From Acidobacteriota bacterium (GTDB taxonomy: Bacteria; Acidobacteriota; Terriglobia; Acidiferrales; UBA7541), in contig JABCZK010000014.1 in the NCBI GenBank assembly GCA_013289695.1, positions 1-64,000 of the forward strand: DNA of 64,000 nt, in the 5' to 3' direction. Of the stretch, positions 17,792-25,703 are shown in pieces. Every line of letters begins with the position of its first letter. Position 1 is the stretch's first letter. The position numbers and the translations under genes were made by a program. The notes under the pieces were generated by a model. The model was not told the origin of the DNA and searched no databases. It worked only from the letters and a program-made list of their open reading frames with translations.

Positions 17792-17831
17792 TTCGCGCGC
17801 ACGCTTTGGGCGTTTACCGCGCGGTGACGAG

Positions 17832-18965
17832 ATGAGCGCGATGAAGCGGCTGCGCATTGGCGTGCTTTTCGGCGGACGCTCGGGAGAGCACGAGGTTTCT
17901 CTGGCTTCCGCCGCTTCGGTGATCCGGGCGCTCGATCCTGAAAAATATGAAGCCGTGCCGATCGGCATTTCGAAAGACGGCCGGTGGCTGGTGGGAACCA
18001 GCTCGGTGAAGATGCTGGCGGACGTTCTGAAATCAGGCGATCGCGTTGTGCTGCCGCCCGATCCGAGCGCCGCCGCATTGGTTCCACTGGGACCCGCAGC
18101 GGGCCAGCCTAGCGTCGGCGTGGACGTGGTGTTTCCCGTGCTACATGGCACTTTTGGCGAAGACGGCACGGTGCAAGGCTTGATCGAGCTCGCAGGATTG
18201 CCGTATGTGGGCGCGGGGGTGCTGGCTTCGGCAGTGGGCATGGATAAGGACGTGCAGAAGCGCCTGTTTGAACAGGCTGGATTACCGATCGTGCCGTTTC
18301 TGGCGGTGCGCCGTTCGGAGTGGGAGCACGAGCGCGCGAAAGTGCTCAAAGCCATCAAGAAGAAATTCCGCTTTCCGTTGTTCGTGAAGCCGGCGACGCT
18401 GGGATCGTCGGTGGGCATGACGAGAGTGAAAGCAGCGCACGAGATTTCCGCGGCTATCGATCACGCTGCTGAGTTTGCGCTGAAGATCGTGGTCGAACGC
18501 GGAGTGGTGGGGCGCGAAATAGAGGTTTCCGTGCTGGGCAACGACGACCTGAGCGCATCCATACCGGGAGAAATCGTTCCGCACCGCGAATTTTACGACT
18601 ACCAGGCGAAGTATCTGGAACAGGGGACGAAGCTGCTGATCCCGGCGAAATTGACTAAGGCGCAGGTGGCCGTGTTTCAGGAGTACGCGGTGCGCGCGTT
18701 TCGCTGCATTGACGGCTCGGGAATGGCGCGCTGCGATTTCTTCCTGGAACGGCGCAGCAACAAGATTTACGTGAACGAACTGAACACCATCCCAGGTTTC
18801 ACTTCCATCAGCATGTATCCGAAGTTGTGGGAAGCTTCGGGATTGCCGTATCCGAAGCTGATTGACCGGCTGATTGAGCTGGCGATCGAGCTGCATGCCG
18901 AAAAGGCGCGCACCAAGTATTCCATCGAGCTGCCTGTTGGTTCCGGCGGAGCGTTGGACGCCTAG
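17832..18965 (+). CDS. ddl: D-alanine--D-alanine ligase
   Basis: 377 residues, ATP-grasp; joins two D-alanines for peptidoglycan in the cytosol. Seen are LFGGRSGEHEVSL at the N-terminus, HGTFGEDGTVQG, the ATP-binding KPATLGSSVGM and the metal/phosphate-binding NELNTIPGFTSISMYPKLW. The omega-loop YDYQAKY keeps the Tyr typical of D-Ala-D-Ala rather than D-lactate specificity. The ATG at 17832 or at 17841 could be the start; both lie in front of the conserved N-terminus. It starts 40 bp after arginase. Confidence 0.95.
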   Translation: MSAMKRLRIGVLFGGRSGEHEVSLASAASVIRALDPEKYEAVPIGISKDGRWLVGTSSVKMLADVLKSGDRVVLPPDPSAAALVPLGPAAGQPSVGVDVVFPVLHGTFGEDGTVQGLIELAGLPYVGAGVLASAVGMDKDVQKRLFEQAGLPIVPFLAVRRSEWEHERAKVLKAIKKKFRFPLFVKPATLGSSVGMTRVKAAHEISAAIDHAAEFALKIVVERGVVGREIEVSVLGNDDLSASIPGEIVPHREFYDYQAKYLEQGTKLLIPAKLTKAQVAVFQEYAVRAFRCIDGSGMARCDFFLERRSNKIYVNELNTIPGFTSISMYPKLWEASGLPYPKLIDRLIELAIELHAEKARTKYSIELPVGSGGALDA

Positions 18966-19027
18966 TAACAACTCCCCTTCCCTGTGCGTATTAGGAAATG
19001 AGCTCTCGCTAGGACCCAGTTCTGCGC

Positions 19028-19068
19028 TTGACCGCAAGGACTGAGGGCATTAAACTAACTAGTTAGTT
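19028..19068 (+). promoter_or_regulatory. Promoter with overlapping palindromic TetR-type operator
   Basis: TTGACC (19028-19033) and TAAACT (19051-19056) are spaced exactly 17 bp. A perfect 16-bp palindrome, AACTAACTAGTTAGTT (19053-19068), overlaps the -10 and the expected start site. Binding of the TetR protein encoded just downstream would block transcription, so autorepression of the exporter operon is inferred. Confidence 0.75.
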
Positions 19069-19199
19069 AAAGATTAGCGTCCGATTCAGGGGAACCTGCA
19101 GGCAATACCGCGGGCGTGAGATTTCTCCCAAGTGCACCAGGGTGGCCCTATGGTATCCCGCCGCAGTGATGCAGCGAATAGGACTCTAGGATCGAATCG

Positions 19200-19838
19200 A
19201 TGCGACGCGGGCGACGAAAAATCGAGAATCCAGCCACGGCGCGGCGCATCCTGGCCGCAGCCGAACAACATTTTGCCGCGCAGGGGCTAGCTGGGGCACG
19301 CACGGAGCAAATCGCCACGGCGGCGCACGCCAACAAGGCGATGCTCTACTATTATTTCGGCGACAAGCGCCATTTGCATCGCGCGGTGCTGGAAAATCTA
19401 TTTCGCCAGCTGCACAACGGAGTGTACCAACTCCAGCGCAAGCAATCTTCTCCGCGCGAACGGCTGCGTGAGTTCATCACCGCGTATTTCGACTTTCTCG
19501 CTTCGCATCCCAATTATCCGCGGCTGGTGCACCGCGAAGCGATGGAATCGACCAAGGAGTTCGACTGGATCGTGCGCCAGTATCTGCGTCCTTTTCACAA
19601 TCAACTGGTGCGCACGCTCGAAGAAGGTATAGCCGCCGGGGAATTTCGCGCCGTGGACCCGCACGACACGGCATTCACGATCATGGGCATGACCACTTCG
19701 TATTTCGCCGCGGCGGCGATTTTCAGCCGGGTGGCAGGGCACAATCTGCTGACGCCGCACGCACTGGCCGCGCGTAAACAGGCGCTGCTGGATTTTCTGG
19801 ATCATGGACTTATTCGCACGAAAGCGAGGGTTCGATGA
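19200..19838 (+). CDS. TetR/AcrR-family transcriptional regulator
   Basis: 212 residues. The N-terminal helix-turn-helix domain (about 12-58) has the usual pattern: RRILAAAEQHFAAQGLAG, TEQIATAAHANKAMLYYYFGDK. The C-terminal ligand domain resembles the YbiH/CecR-type regulators that control HlyD-ABC drug exporters. It is the first gene of a four-gene operon and overlaps the HlyD gene by ATGA. The ligand is unknown. A 130-nt leader separates it from the promoter/operator. Confidence 0.92.
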   Translation: MRRGRRKIENPATARRILAAAEQHFAAQGLAGARTEQIATAAHANKAMLYYYFGDKRHLHRAVLENLFRQLHNGVYQLQRKQSSPRERLREFITAYFDFLASHPNYPRLVHREAMESTKEFDWIVRQYLRPFHNQLVRTLEEGIAAGEFRAVDPHDTAFTIMGMTTSYFAAAAIFSRVAGHNLLTPHALAARKQALLDFLDHGLIRTKARVR

Positions 19839-20908
19839 CCGGCCGAAAATTTGCGACGTTCCTGCTGGTAATTTTCATCGTTGCGGCGGTGGCCTACTAC
19901 TTCACTACACCGCACGGGACGGACATGCCGCTGATCGGAGTTGTGGACGGCAACGAGGTGATCGTGAGCCCGCAGATTACTGGCCGCATTATCAATCTGA
20001 CTGTCGATGAAGGAAGCTCAGTGAAGAAAGGCGACCTGATCGCCGAGCTTGATAGCAAGGAACTGGAAGCGAACCTGGCAGCAACCAAAGCGAATGTGAG
20101 CAGTCTGGAAGAACAGGTGAACGAAGCGAATCACAATTATTCATGGACCAACGGGCAGACGGACGCTTCGCTGATCGAAGCGCACGCGCGCGCGACTTAC
20201 GCTGACGCGCAACTGGAGCCTGCGCGCGCGCAGCTCAAGCGCGATCAAGACGATTTGCGGCGCATGCAGCAACTTTTTGACAAAGGGGAAGTTTCCGAGC
20301 AAAACCGTGATCATGCCGAAGCCGCCGTGCGGATTTCGCAAGCGAATGTGACCGCGCTGGAACAGGCGACCAAGGCTGAAACGGCGGCGGTGACCGTAGC
20401 GCAGGCCAATCGCATTCAGGTGGACGCGCGGAAAAGCGCGATTTCCACCGCCATGGCGCAACTCGAACAGGCCCGCGCAAGCGAAGCGCAAATGGCAACG
20501 CAACTGGGATACACGAAAATCTACGCGCCGCTGGACGGAATTGTGTCGGTGCGCGTGGCGAAGCAGGGCGAAGTCGTCGCCGCCGGATCGCCGATCGTGG
20601 TGGTGGTGGATGTGGACCATCTGTGCGTGCGCGCGGACGTGGAAGAAACCTACATCGCGGCCGTCGTGGTCGGGCAGAAGTTGCGGGTGCAGCTGCCTTC
20701 GGGAGAAATCACCGAGGGGCCTGTGATTTTTCGCGGTGTAGAAAATGATTTCGCCACGCAGCGCGACGTGAGCCGCACCAAGCGCGACATCAAGACTTTT
20801 GCGATTAAGGTTTCCATTCCGAATCCGGAGCGACGCCTGTTTACGGGAATGACCGCGACCGTGCTGCTGCCGCGTCCACCGAAGAAGAGCTGGTTCGTGC
20901 AATTGTGA
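19835..20908 (+). CDS. HlyD-family membrane fusion protein
   Basis: 357 residues: an N-terminal membrane anchor (6-24), a first lipoyl/barrel half (GRIINLTVDEGSSVKKGDLIAELDS), a long coiled coil (about 80-210), then the returning half TKIYAPLDGIVSVRVAKQGEVV and a beta-barrel ending at the C-terminus. It is a periplasmic adaptor linking the inner-membrane ABC pump to an outer-membrane channel, YbhG-like. It overlaps both the tetR gene (ATGA) and the ATPase gene (GTGA). Confidence 0.93.
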   Translation: MTGRKFATFLLVIFIVAAVAYYFTTPHGTDMPLIGVVDGNEVIVSPQITGRIINLTVDEGSSVKKGDLIAELDSKELEANLAATKANVSSLEEQVNEANHNYSWTNGQTDASLIEAHARATYADAQLEPARAQLKRDQDDLRRMQQLFDKGEVSEQNRDHAEAAVRISQANVTALEQATKAETAAVTVAQANRIQVDARKSAISTAMAQLEQARASEAQMATQLGYTKIYAPLDGIVSVRVAKQGEVVAAGSPIVVVVDVDHLCVRADVEETYIAAVVVGQKLRVQLPSGEITEGPVIFRGVENDFATQRDVSRTKRDIKTFAIKVSIPNPERRLFTGMTATVLLPRPPKKSWFVQL

Positions 20909-21918
20909 CGCCGACGCCGAGGGAGCAGCCCACCGTCAACGCGATTGAAGTACAGCACCTGACGAAAAAGTTTGCTGACTTGGTGGCCGTGAACGACATC
21001 AGCTTCAGCGTGCGGCAGAGGGAAATCTTCGGGCTGCTCGGTCCCAACGGAGCAGGAAAAACCACGTTAATCCGCATGATGACGACGCTTACGCCGCCGA
21101 CATCCGGGACGGCGATCATCGCGGGGCACGATGTGCGCGAAGACGCCGACGGCGTGCGCAATGCGATGGGCGTGATTCCCCAGGCGCTTACCTCCGATCC
21201 GGAATTGACGGCATCGGAAAACATGCTGATTCACGCCAAACTCTATGGCGTGCCGCGCGCGACGCGCGACAAATTGATTCTCGACCTGCTCGAATCCGTG
21301 GATTTGGTGAAGTTCAAGGACGCGCTGGTGCGCACATTTTCCGGCGGCATGCGCAGGCGCCTGGAAATCGCGCGCGGGCTGGTGCACTCGCCGAAGATTT
21401 TGTTTCTGGATGAGCCGACCACGGGACTCGATCCCGTTTCGCGCTCGAATGTGTGGCAATTGATTCGCAATCTGTGCGAGCGCTCCGACCTGACAATTCT
21501 GCTGACCACGCATTACATGGATGAAGCCGATAAATTGTGCGACCGCATAGCGATTGTGGATCACGGCAAGCTGGTGGCGCTCGACACACCCACGAAATTA
21601 AAAGATAGCGTGCCGGGCAACGACACCGTGGAAGCAGAATTCGCAAACGCGCCCGTGGATTGGATGGATCAGCTGCGCAAACTGGCGCAGGCTGCGGACG
21701 TGACGCAGCGCGACAGCATGGTGCACATCGCGTCGCACGACGGTCCGGCGACGGTAGCTGCGTTGATGGATTTGGCTCGGGCGCGCAAGGTGCAAGTGAA
21801 GCGCGTAACTGTCCAGAGCACCACGCTCGACGATGTGTTTCTGCATTACACCGGCAGCGATCTGCGCGATGCGGCAAAAGAAGGAGCGCGGCTTGATATC
21901 GGCCATCTCTATCGTTAA
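20905..21918 (+). CDS. ABC exporter ATP-binding protein
   Basis: 337 residues from a GTG start. Walker A GPNGAGKT (46-53), signature FSGGMRRR (145-152), Walker B ILFLDEP (165-171) and H-loop TTHYMDE are intact; the roughly 100-residue C-terminal extension is typical of DrrA/YbhF-type drug or polysaccharide exporters. It powers the ABC-2 permease encoded 36 bp downstream. It is a single nucleotide-binding domain, so it acts as a dimer. Confidence 0.95.
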   Translation: MTPTPREQPTVNAIEVQHLTKKFADLVAVNDISFSVRQREIFGLLGPNGAGKTTLIRMMTTLTPPTSGTAIIAGHDVREDADGVRNAMGVIPQALTSDPELTASENMLIHAKLYGVPRATRDKLILDLLESVDLVKFKDALVRTFSGGMRRRLEIARGLVHSPKILFLDEPTTGLDPVSRSNVWQLIRNLCERSDLTILLTTHYMDEADKLCDRIAIVDHGKLVALDTPTKLKDSVPGNDTVEAEFANAPVDWMDQLRKLAQAADVTQRDSMVHIASHDGPATVAALMDLARARKVQVKRVTVQSTTLDDVFLHYTGSDLRDAAKEGARLDIGHLYR

Positions 21919-21954
21919 CGGCGTGCGGTTGCGACGCCGGATTCAAGGAGCGCG

Positions 21955-23073
21955 ATGAACTTTCGGCGCGTCGGTGCGCTCATTGAACGCGACCTGCGAA
22001 AGTTTTTCCGCAGCCCGGCGTTGATGATGGTGTCCATGGTGCTGCCGCTAGTGCAGCTGATCGTGCTTGGCTACGCCTTCGGCGGAAAAGTGACGGGCGT
22101 GGAGATAGGGTTCGTGGATCAGGATCACTCGGTGGAATCGCACCAGATCCGCGAGATGTTCAACGGAATCACCGCCGGGCCGCGCACTTTCAAAGTGATC
22201 GAATACGAGTCCGTGCCGCAAGCGACGCATGATTTGGAAACGGGCAAGGTGCGCGCGCTGCTGGTGGTCCCGCGGGACTTTTCGCGGCGTTTCTATCAGC
22301 ACGACCGGCCGCGCATCGCTTTCACCGAAGATAATACCGACCAATTTATTTCCAGCGCCATCATCGAGCGCGTGCAGCAAATGGTGGCAGAACTGAACAC
22401 GCCGGACGTGACGCCGCGCCTGGAAGGCTCGGTGCAGTTGAACACGGTGGAAATTTATCCGTACGTCGAGTACATCAAATATTTGTTGGCGGGCACCATC
22501 GCGCTTTCGATTTTCGTGGTGGCCATGATCGGCGGGGGAATTACCTATATCGACGATAAAGCGCGCGGACTGCACGAGGGCTATCTCACAACGCCGATCA
22601 CAAAATCGGAGCTGGTGTTCTCGCTGGTTGGCTCGGGCGTGATCAAGGGCATGATGACTGGCATGGTGTTGACGATTATCGGCGGGTTGATCGTCGGCCT
22701 GCCGGAAATTTGGAACCCAGTGCGACTGTTCTATCTCGTGGTGGTAGTGTGCGCGACGGGACTGGCGATGATGAGTTTCATGTTCCTGCTGATGGTTCGC
22801 GTGGACGATCCGCTGGTGCCACGCGCAATTTTCGGCGTCCTGAATACGCTTTTATTCTTTCCGTCTGGTGCGGTGTATCCGATCGCGGCGTTTCCGTGGT
22901 GGCTGAAATGGGTTTCAGTGATTGATCCGTTCACTTATGCCGTGCACGCGCTGCGAAATCTCACGCTCAAGAATACTGGCATTGAAGGAATCTACCTGGA
23001 CGTGCTAGTTTTGCTGGGCATCGCAGTGGTGATGACGACGCTCAGCATCATGTTATTCAAGCGGCAACTCTAA
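21955..23073 (+). CDS. ABC-2 type permease
   Basis: 372 residues with an N-terminal membrane helix (about 25-45), a large extracytoplasmic domain (about 46-175) and five C-terminal membrane helices, the layout of YbhR/YbhS-type ABC-2 permeases. The segment PSGAVYPIAAFPWWLKWVS matches the conserved ABC-2 motif before the last helices. AAGGAG precedes the ATG. One permease gene is present, so a homodimer is expected. With the TetR, HlyD and ATPase it forms a complete drug or toxic-metabolite exporter. Confidence 0.93.
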   Translation: MNFRRVGALIERDLRKFFRSPALMMVSMVLPLVQLIVLGYAFGGKVTGVEIGFVDQDHSVESHQIREMFNGITAGPRTFKVIEYESVPQATHDLETGKVRALLVVPRDFSRRFYQHDRPRIAFTEDNTDQFISSAIIERVQQMVAELNTPDVTPRLEGSVQLNTVEIYPYVEYIKYLLAGTIALSIFVVAMIGGGITYIDDKARGLHEGYLTTPITKSELVFSLVGSGVIKGMMTGMVLTIIGGLIVGLPEIWNPVRLFYLVVVVCATGLAMMSFMFLLMVRVDDPLVPRAIFGVLNTLLFFPSGAVYPIAAFPWWLKWVSVIDPFTYAVHALRNLTLKNTGIEGIYLDVLVLLGIAVVMTTLSIMLFKRQL

Positions 23074-23126
23074 AGCTAGCTGTGGGTGGGCCGCCCGCCC
23101 GCCGGAAAGTTAACTGAGGAGATCTT

Positions 23127-23585
23127 GTGGGAATTTTTGATGGGTCGGAAGAGCATCCGCCGGACAAAGTTCGCCGGTATGTCATTACCACCATTGTTTT
23201 TATCGCGCTGGTCGTGGGCTTTTCCTGGTACTTGCTGCGATTCCATACCGAAGTTCGCACCGCGAAGCATTTCCTGGATACCGTCGCGGCCGGAAATCTG
23301 GAACAGGCGTATCACCTTTGGAGTCCGGGGCCGAGCTACAGCTATCAGGATTTTCTGGAAGATTGGGGGCCCAACGGATATTACGGCCCGGTGAAAAGCT
23401 ATCACATCGAAAACGCGGAGGAAATTAAGCAGGGGCCTGAGCGGCCGTCCGGGACCGTCATCACCGCGGAGTTGAGCCCCTTCGCGCCGTTTCCCTCAGC
23501 GCACGATGTGCTGAAGCAGAGCAAGACAAAGGAAGTGCGGCTGCAAATCGAATACAAGGATCAATCCCTCGGATTCGCGCCGTAA
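23127..23585 (+). CDS. Membrane-anchored hypothetical protein
   Basis: 152 residues from a GTG with GAGGAG upstream. It has one N-terminal membrane helix (about 19-40, YVITTIVFIALVVGFSWYL) and an extracytoplasmic domain with HFLDTVAAGNLEQAYHLW, a pattern seen in small NTF2-like or DUF4878-type domains that follow a membrane anchor. It lies 53 bp behind the permease, so it could be the last gene of the exporter operon. Function unknown. Confidence 0.65.
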   Translation: MGIFDGSEEHPPDKVRRYVITTIVFIALVVGFSWYLLRFHTEVRTAKHFLDTVAAGNLEQAYHLWSPGPSYSYQDFLEDWGPNGYYGPVKSYHIENAEEIKQGPERPSGTVITAELSPFAPFPSAHDVLKQSKTKEVRLQIEYKDQSLGFAP

Positions 23586-23611
23586 CCGCACCCACAGCGC
23601 GGCGCAGGCAG

Positions 23612-23710
23612 CTACTGGATGTTGCTGGCGTCCTTCACGTCCTACCGCACTTGCATTGATACGACCGAGTACTCGCGTTCCTTCTGCTCGCCTTCAGGAT
23701 CGCGGAGCTA
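23612..23710 (-). pseudogene. 3' continuation of the 23.7-24.0 kb gene beyond two in-frame TAG codons
   Basis: After the TAG at 23708-23710 the same frame continues LRDPEGEQKEREYSVVSMQVR, then a TAG at 23642-23644, then DVKDASNIQ and a final TAG at 23612-23614. The downstream residues have the composition of a beta-rich secreted-protein tail, so the short gene above looks like a longer one (about 140 codons) carrying two nonsense mutations. This is inference from reading frame and composition only. Confidence 0.5.
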
Positions 23711-24034
23711 CAATTTATCCTTGTGAATTCTGAACTGAATGGCTTGGCCGACGGGCAGAAGGACCGGGTGCTGATCGTCTTTGGGCCGGATGCGATCGGC
23801 GATGTGGTCCCCCTGGAGCACATACTCCTGGCAAAGCACTTCCTGGGTTTTCTTGTGGGATGAATCGGTGACGAGAAGCTCTCCCGCCACGCTCTTGCCA
23901 TCGTTTTCCGCGGTGCCGCACTTGCTGGAATCCATGGAGAGCAAAACCGCCCTGTCGTAACTCGGCGGGTCCTTCGCCAACAGTGCCGGCGCCGTCAAAA
24001 GAAATCGGCTGCAAAGCGCGATGCCGAGTTTCAT
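23708..24034 (-). CDS. Small secreted hypothetical protein, apparently truncated by an amber codon
   Basis: 108 residues to the first TAG. It begins with a signal-like N-terminus (MKLGIALCSRFLLTAPALLA) and continues with YDRAVLLSMDSSKCG, TDSSHKKTQEVLCQEYVLQGD and a predicted beta strand region IQFRIHKDKL. An AAGGAA ribosome site precedes the ATG. The protein appears to stop in the middle of a beta strand; the frame remains protein-like past two TAG codons. No family recognised. It converges on the membrane-anchored hypothetical gene. Confidence 0.6.
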   Translation of the reverse strand: MKLGIALCSRFLLTAPALLAKDPPSYDRAVLLSMDSSKCGTAENDGKSVAGELLVTDSSHKKTQEVLCQEYVLQGDHIADRIRPKDDQHPVLLPVGQAIQFRIHKDKL

Positions 24035-24295
24035 CGGAAGTTCCTTGTGGCAGCAGTGATAAAGGGTTCTCCGGACCGCAAAAAATATAGCCGCGGTCTA
24101 GAAACTTTCGCTTTTTATCGCAAGTAATTTTCGCGTCACGAATCGACTAGCGATCTATCAATGAGATAGCCCCGAATTGCTTGCGGTGGGCTAGACGCGG
24201 TTTGGGGGGAAAAGTAACAATTTCGGAAAGACGCGTGTTTTTGGCGCAGAGCAGCAAACGACGGCGACGGGAAATCGCAGTCATTTTGCAGATTT

Positions 24296-25363
24296 CTATC
24301 GGCTGGACAACAAATCATCGCAGGCATGGCGGACTTCGTCGCTGGCAATGGATGAAATCGGGCGCGGGTTGGCGATGACGATGGCTTTGTCGCCGCGCGG
24401 GTGATCGAACGTCGCGCCGGTTTGCACGATGCGATGTTCTGCCTGCCATGGCCGCCATTGCACGGGATCGGTGACGGCGAAAACCACGACGCTGGCGCGC
24501 AGTAAGGCCGCTGCCAGATGCGCAGGGCCCGAATCATTTCCGACGAAAATGCGCGTGCCGGCGATCAGCGCGATCAGCTCACGAACGTCGAGCTGAGCAT
24601 CCATCACGACGGCGCATTTTTGCATTTCGCTTCGAACTTCAACCGCGATTGCGACGTCGCGCGCGCCTAGATTCACCACACTCGCCACGCCATACTTCTC
24701 GCGCAGCCAGCGCGCGATTTCGGCAAACTTGACGACGGGCCAGCGCATGCCTGGCAAACGCGCGCCGGGCTGCAGCACCGCGTAAGGCGCACCTGCGGCG
24801 ATTCCCTTCTCCGCCAGCTTGCGCCTGACTGAGCGAATCGCATCCGGTTGCGCGAACACCTGGGCGCGCGGAATTGGGCCGCGCGGCAGGCCGGTGAAAT
24901 AAAACTGCGAGATGCGATGCTCGACCGTGTGCACGGCGGGCGTGCCATAGAACTGCTTCGCGTCCGGCACCGCAACGTTGTAGAGAAACGAATACTGGTA
25001 TCCGGTCCAGCCTACGCGCAACGGAGAGCCCGACGCGCCGGTGAGCATGGCGCTGCGCGGGCCGCCGTGCTGATTGAAGACGATGGGAAACTTGCGGGGC
25101 AGCAAATCGAGCGCCGTCTCACCGAGGCCGCGCGAAAAAATAAGCTTGGCGATTGCCGGATTCCCATCGAGAACCGGCGCAAAGCGCGACTCAACCAGCA
25201 CAGAGATCCGCAAATCGGGGCGCCAGGAATGCAGTGCGGCGATTGCGGGGGTTTCCAAAACCAAATCGCCCAGCGAGCGCAGGCGGATAATCAGAATTTC
25301 GGCGCCCTGCGGCAGCGCCGGGAGCAGAGTTGAGGGATCGTTCGAGTTCGTCGGGGCAGTCAA
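24296..25363 (-). CDS. Glycosyltransferase family 9 (heptosyltransferase-like)
   Basis: 355 residues of the GT-B fold. Family features are ILIIRLRSLGDLVLETPAI near the N-terminus (Gly-Asp acceptor-side motif), VLQPGARLPGMRWP at the start of the second domain, and GNDSGPAHLAAAL near the end for nucleotide-sugar binding. GT9 enzymes add ADP-heptoses to lipopolysaccharide inner core; the exact acceptor is unknown. It follows a Trm112-like gene after 28 bp on the same strand, so probably shares its transcript. Confidence 0.9.
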   Translation of the reverse strand: MTAPTNSNDPSTLLPALPQGAEILIIRLRSLGDLVLETPAIAALHSWRPDLRISVLVESRFAPVLDGNPAIAKLIFSRGLGETALDLLPRKFPIVFNQHGGPRSAMLTGASGSPLRVGWTGYQYSFLYNVAVPDAKQFYGTPAVHTVEHRISQFYFTGLPRGPIPRAQVFAQPDAIRSVRRKLAEKGIAAGAPYAVLQPGARLPGMRWPVVKFAEIARWLREKYGVASVVNLGARDVAIAVEVRSEMQKCAVVMDAQLDVRELIALIAGTRIFVGNDSGPAHLAAALLRASVVVFAVTDPVQWRPWQAEHRIVQTGATFDHPRGDKAIVIANPRPISSIASDEVRHACDDLLSSR

Positions 25364-25391
25364 CTTTTATGAAGAGGCGCGCTGCGCTGCT

Positions 25392-25565
25392 TCATTCGGC
25401 TTCAATTCGGGCTTCGTCTATCAGCATCACCGGGATGTCTTCGCGAATTGGATAGACGCGATGACACGATGGGCACTTCAAGCCGCGCTGGTCGTTCGTC
25501 AACTTCACCGGAGTTTTGTCCTGCGGGCAAACGAGAATATCGAGCAGTTCCTGTGAAACAGCCAT
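25392..25565 (-). CDS. Trm112/YcaR-family small zinc-ribbon-like protein
   Basis: 57 residues, a short gene with GGAGG 5 nt upstream of its ATG. Sequence features are ELLDILVCPQDKTPVKL, LKCPSCHRVYPIREDIPVML, matching the family consensus; cysteines are Cys13, Cys31 and Cys34, while the second cysteine of the first pair is replaced (CPQD). In bacteria the family is found near lipid A or tRNA genes; eukaryotic Trm112 activates methyltransferases. It sits between the GH57 gene and GT9. Confidence 0.9.
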   Translation of the reverse strand: MAVSQELLDILVCPQDKTPVKLTNDQRGLKCPSCHRVYPIREDIPVMLIDEARIEAE

Positions 25566-25703
25566 GAAATTCCTCCCAGCGCACTGTAGCAGAGTAGCGC
25601 GACAGGCGACAAGCTCGCCGCACGTCGCTCCGGTGGGCGCCGCGTACCACGCGCCACGCTACGCAATGTAACGCGATGAATCCGCCATTCGGAAACGCGG
25701 GCG

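Noticed and set aside
16292..18418. A 708-codon open frame antisense to asnS, arginase and ddl
   Set aside because: It is a GC-rich shadow: three sense-strand genes with complete catalytic motifs cover it, and its translation is Arg/His/Ser-rich without any domain.
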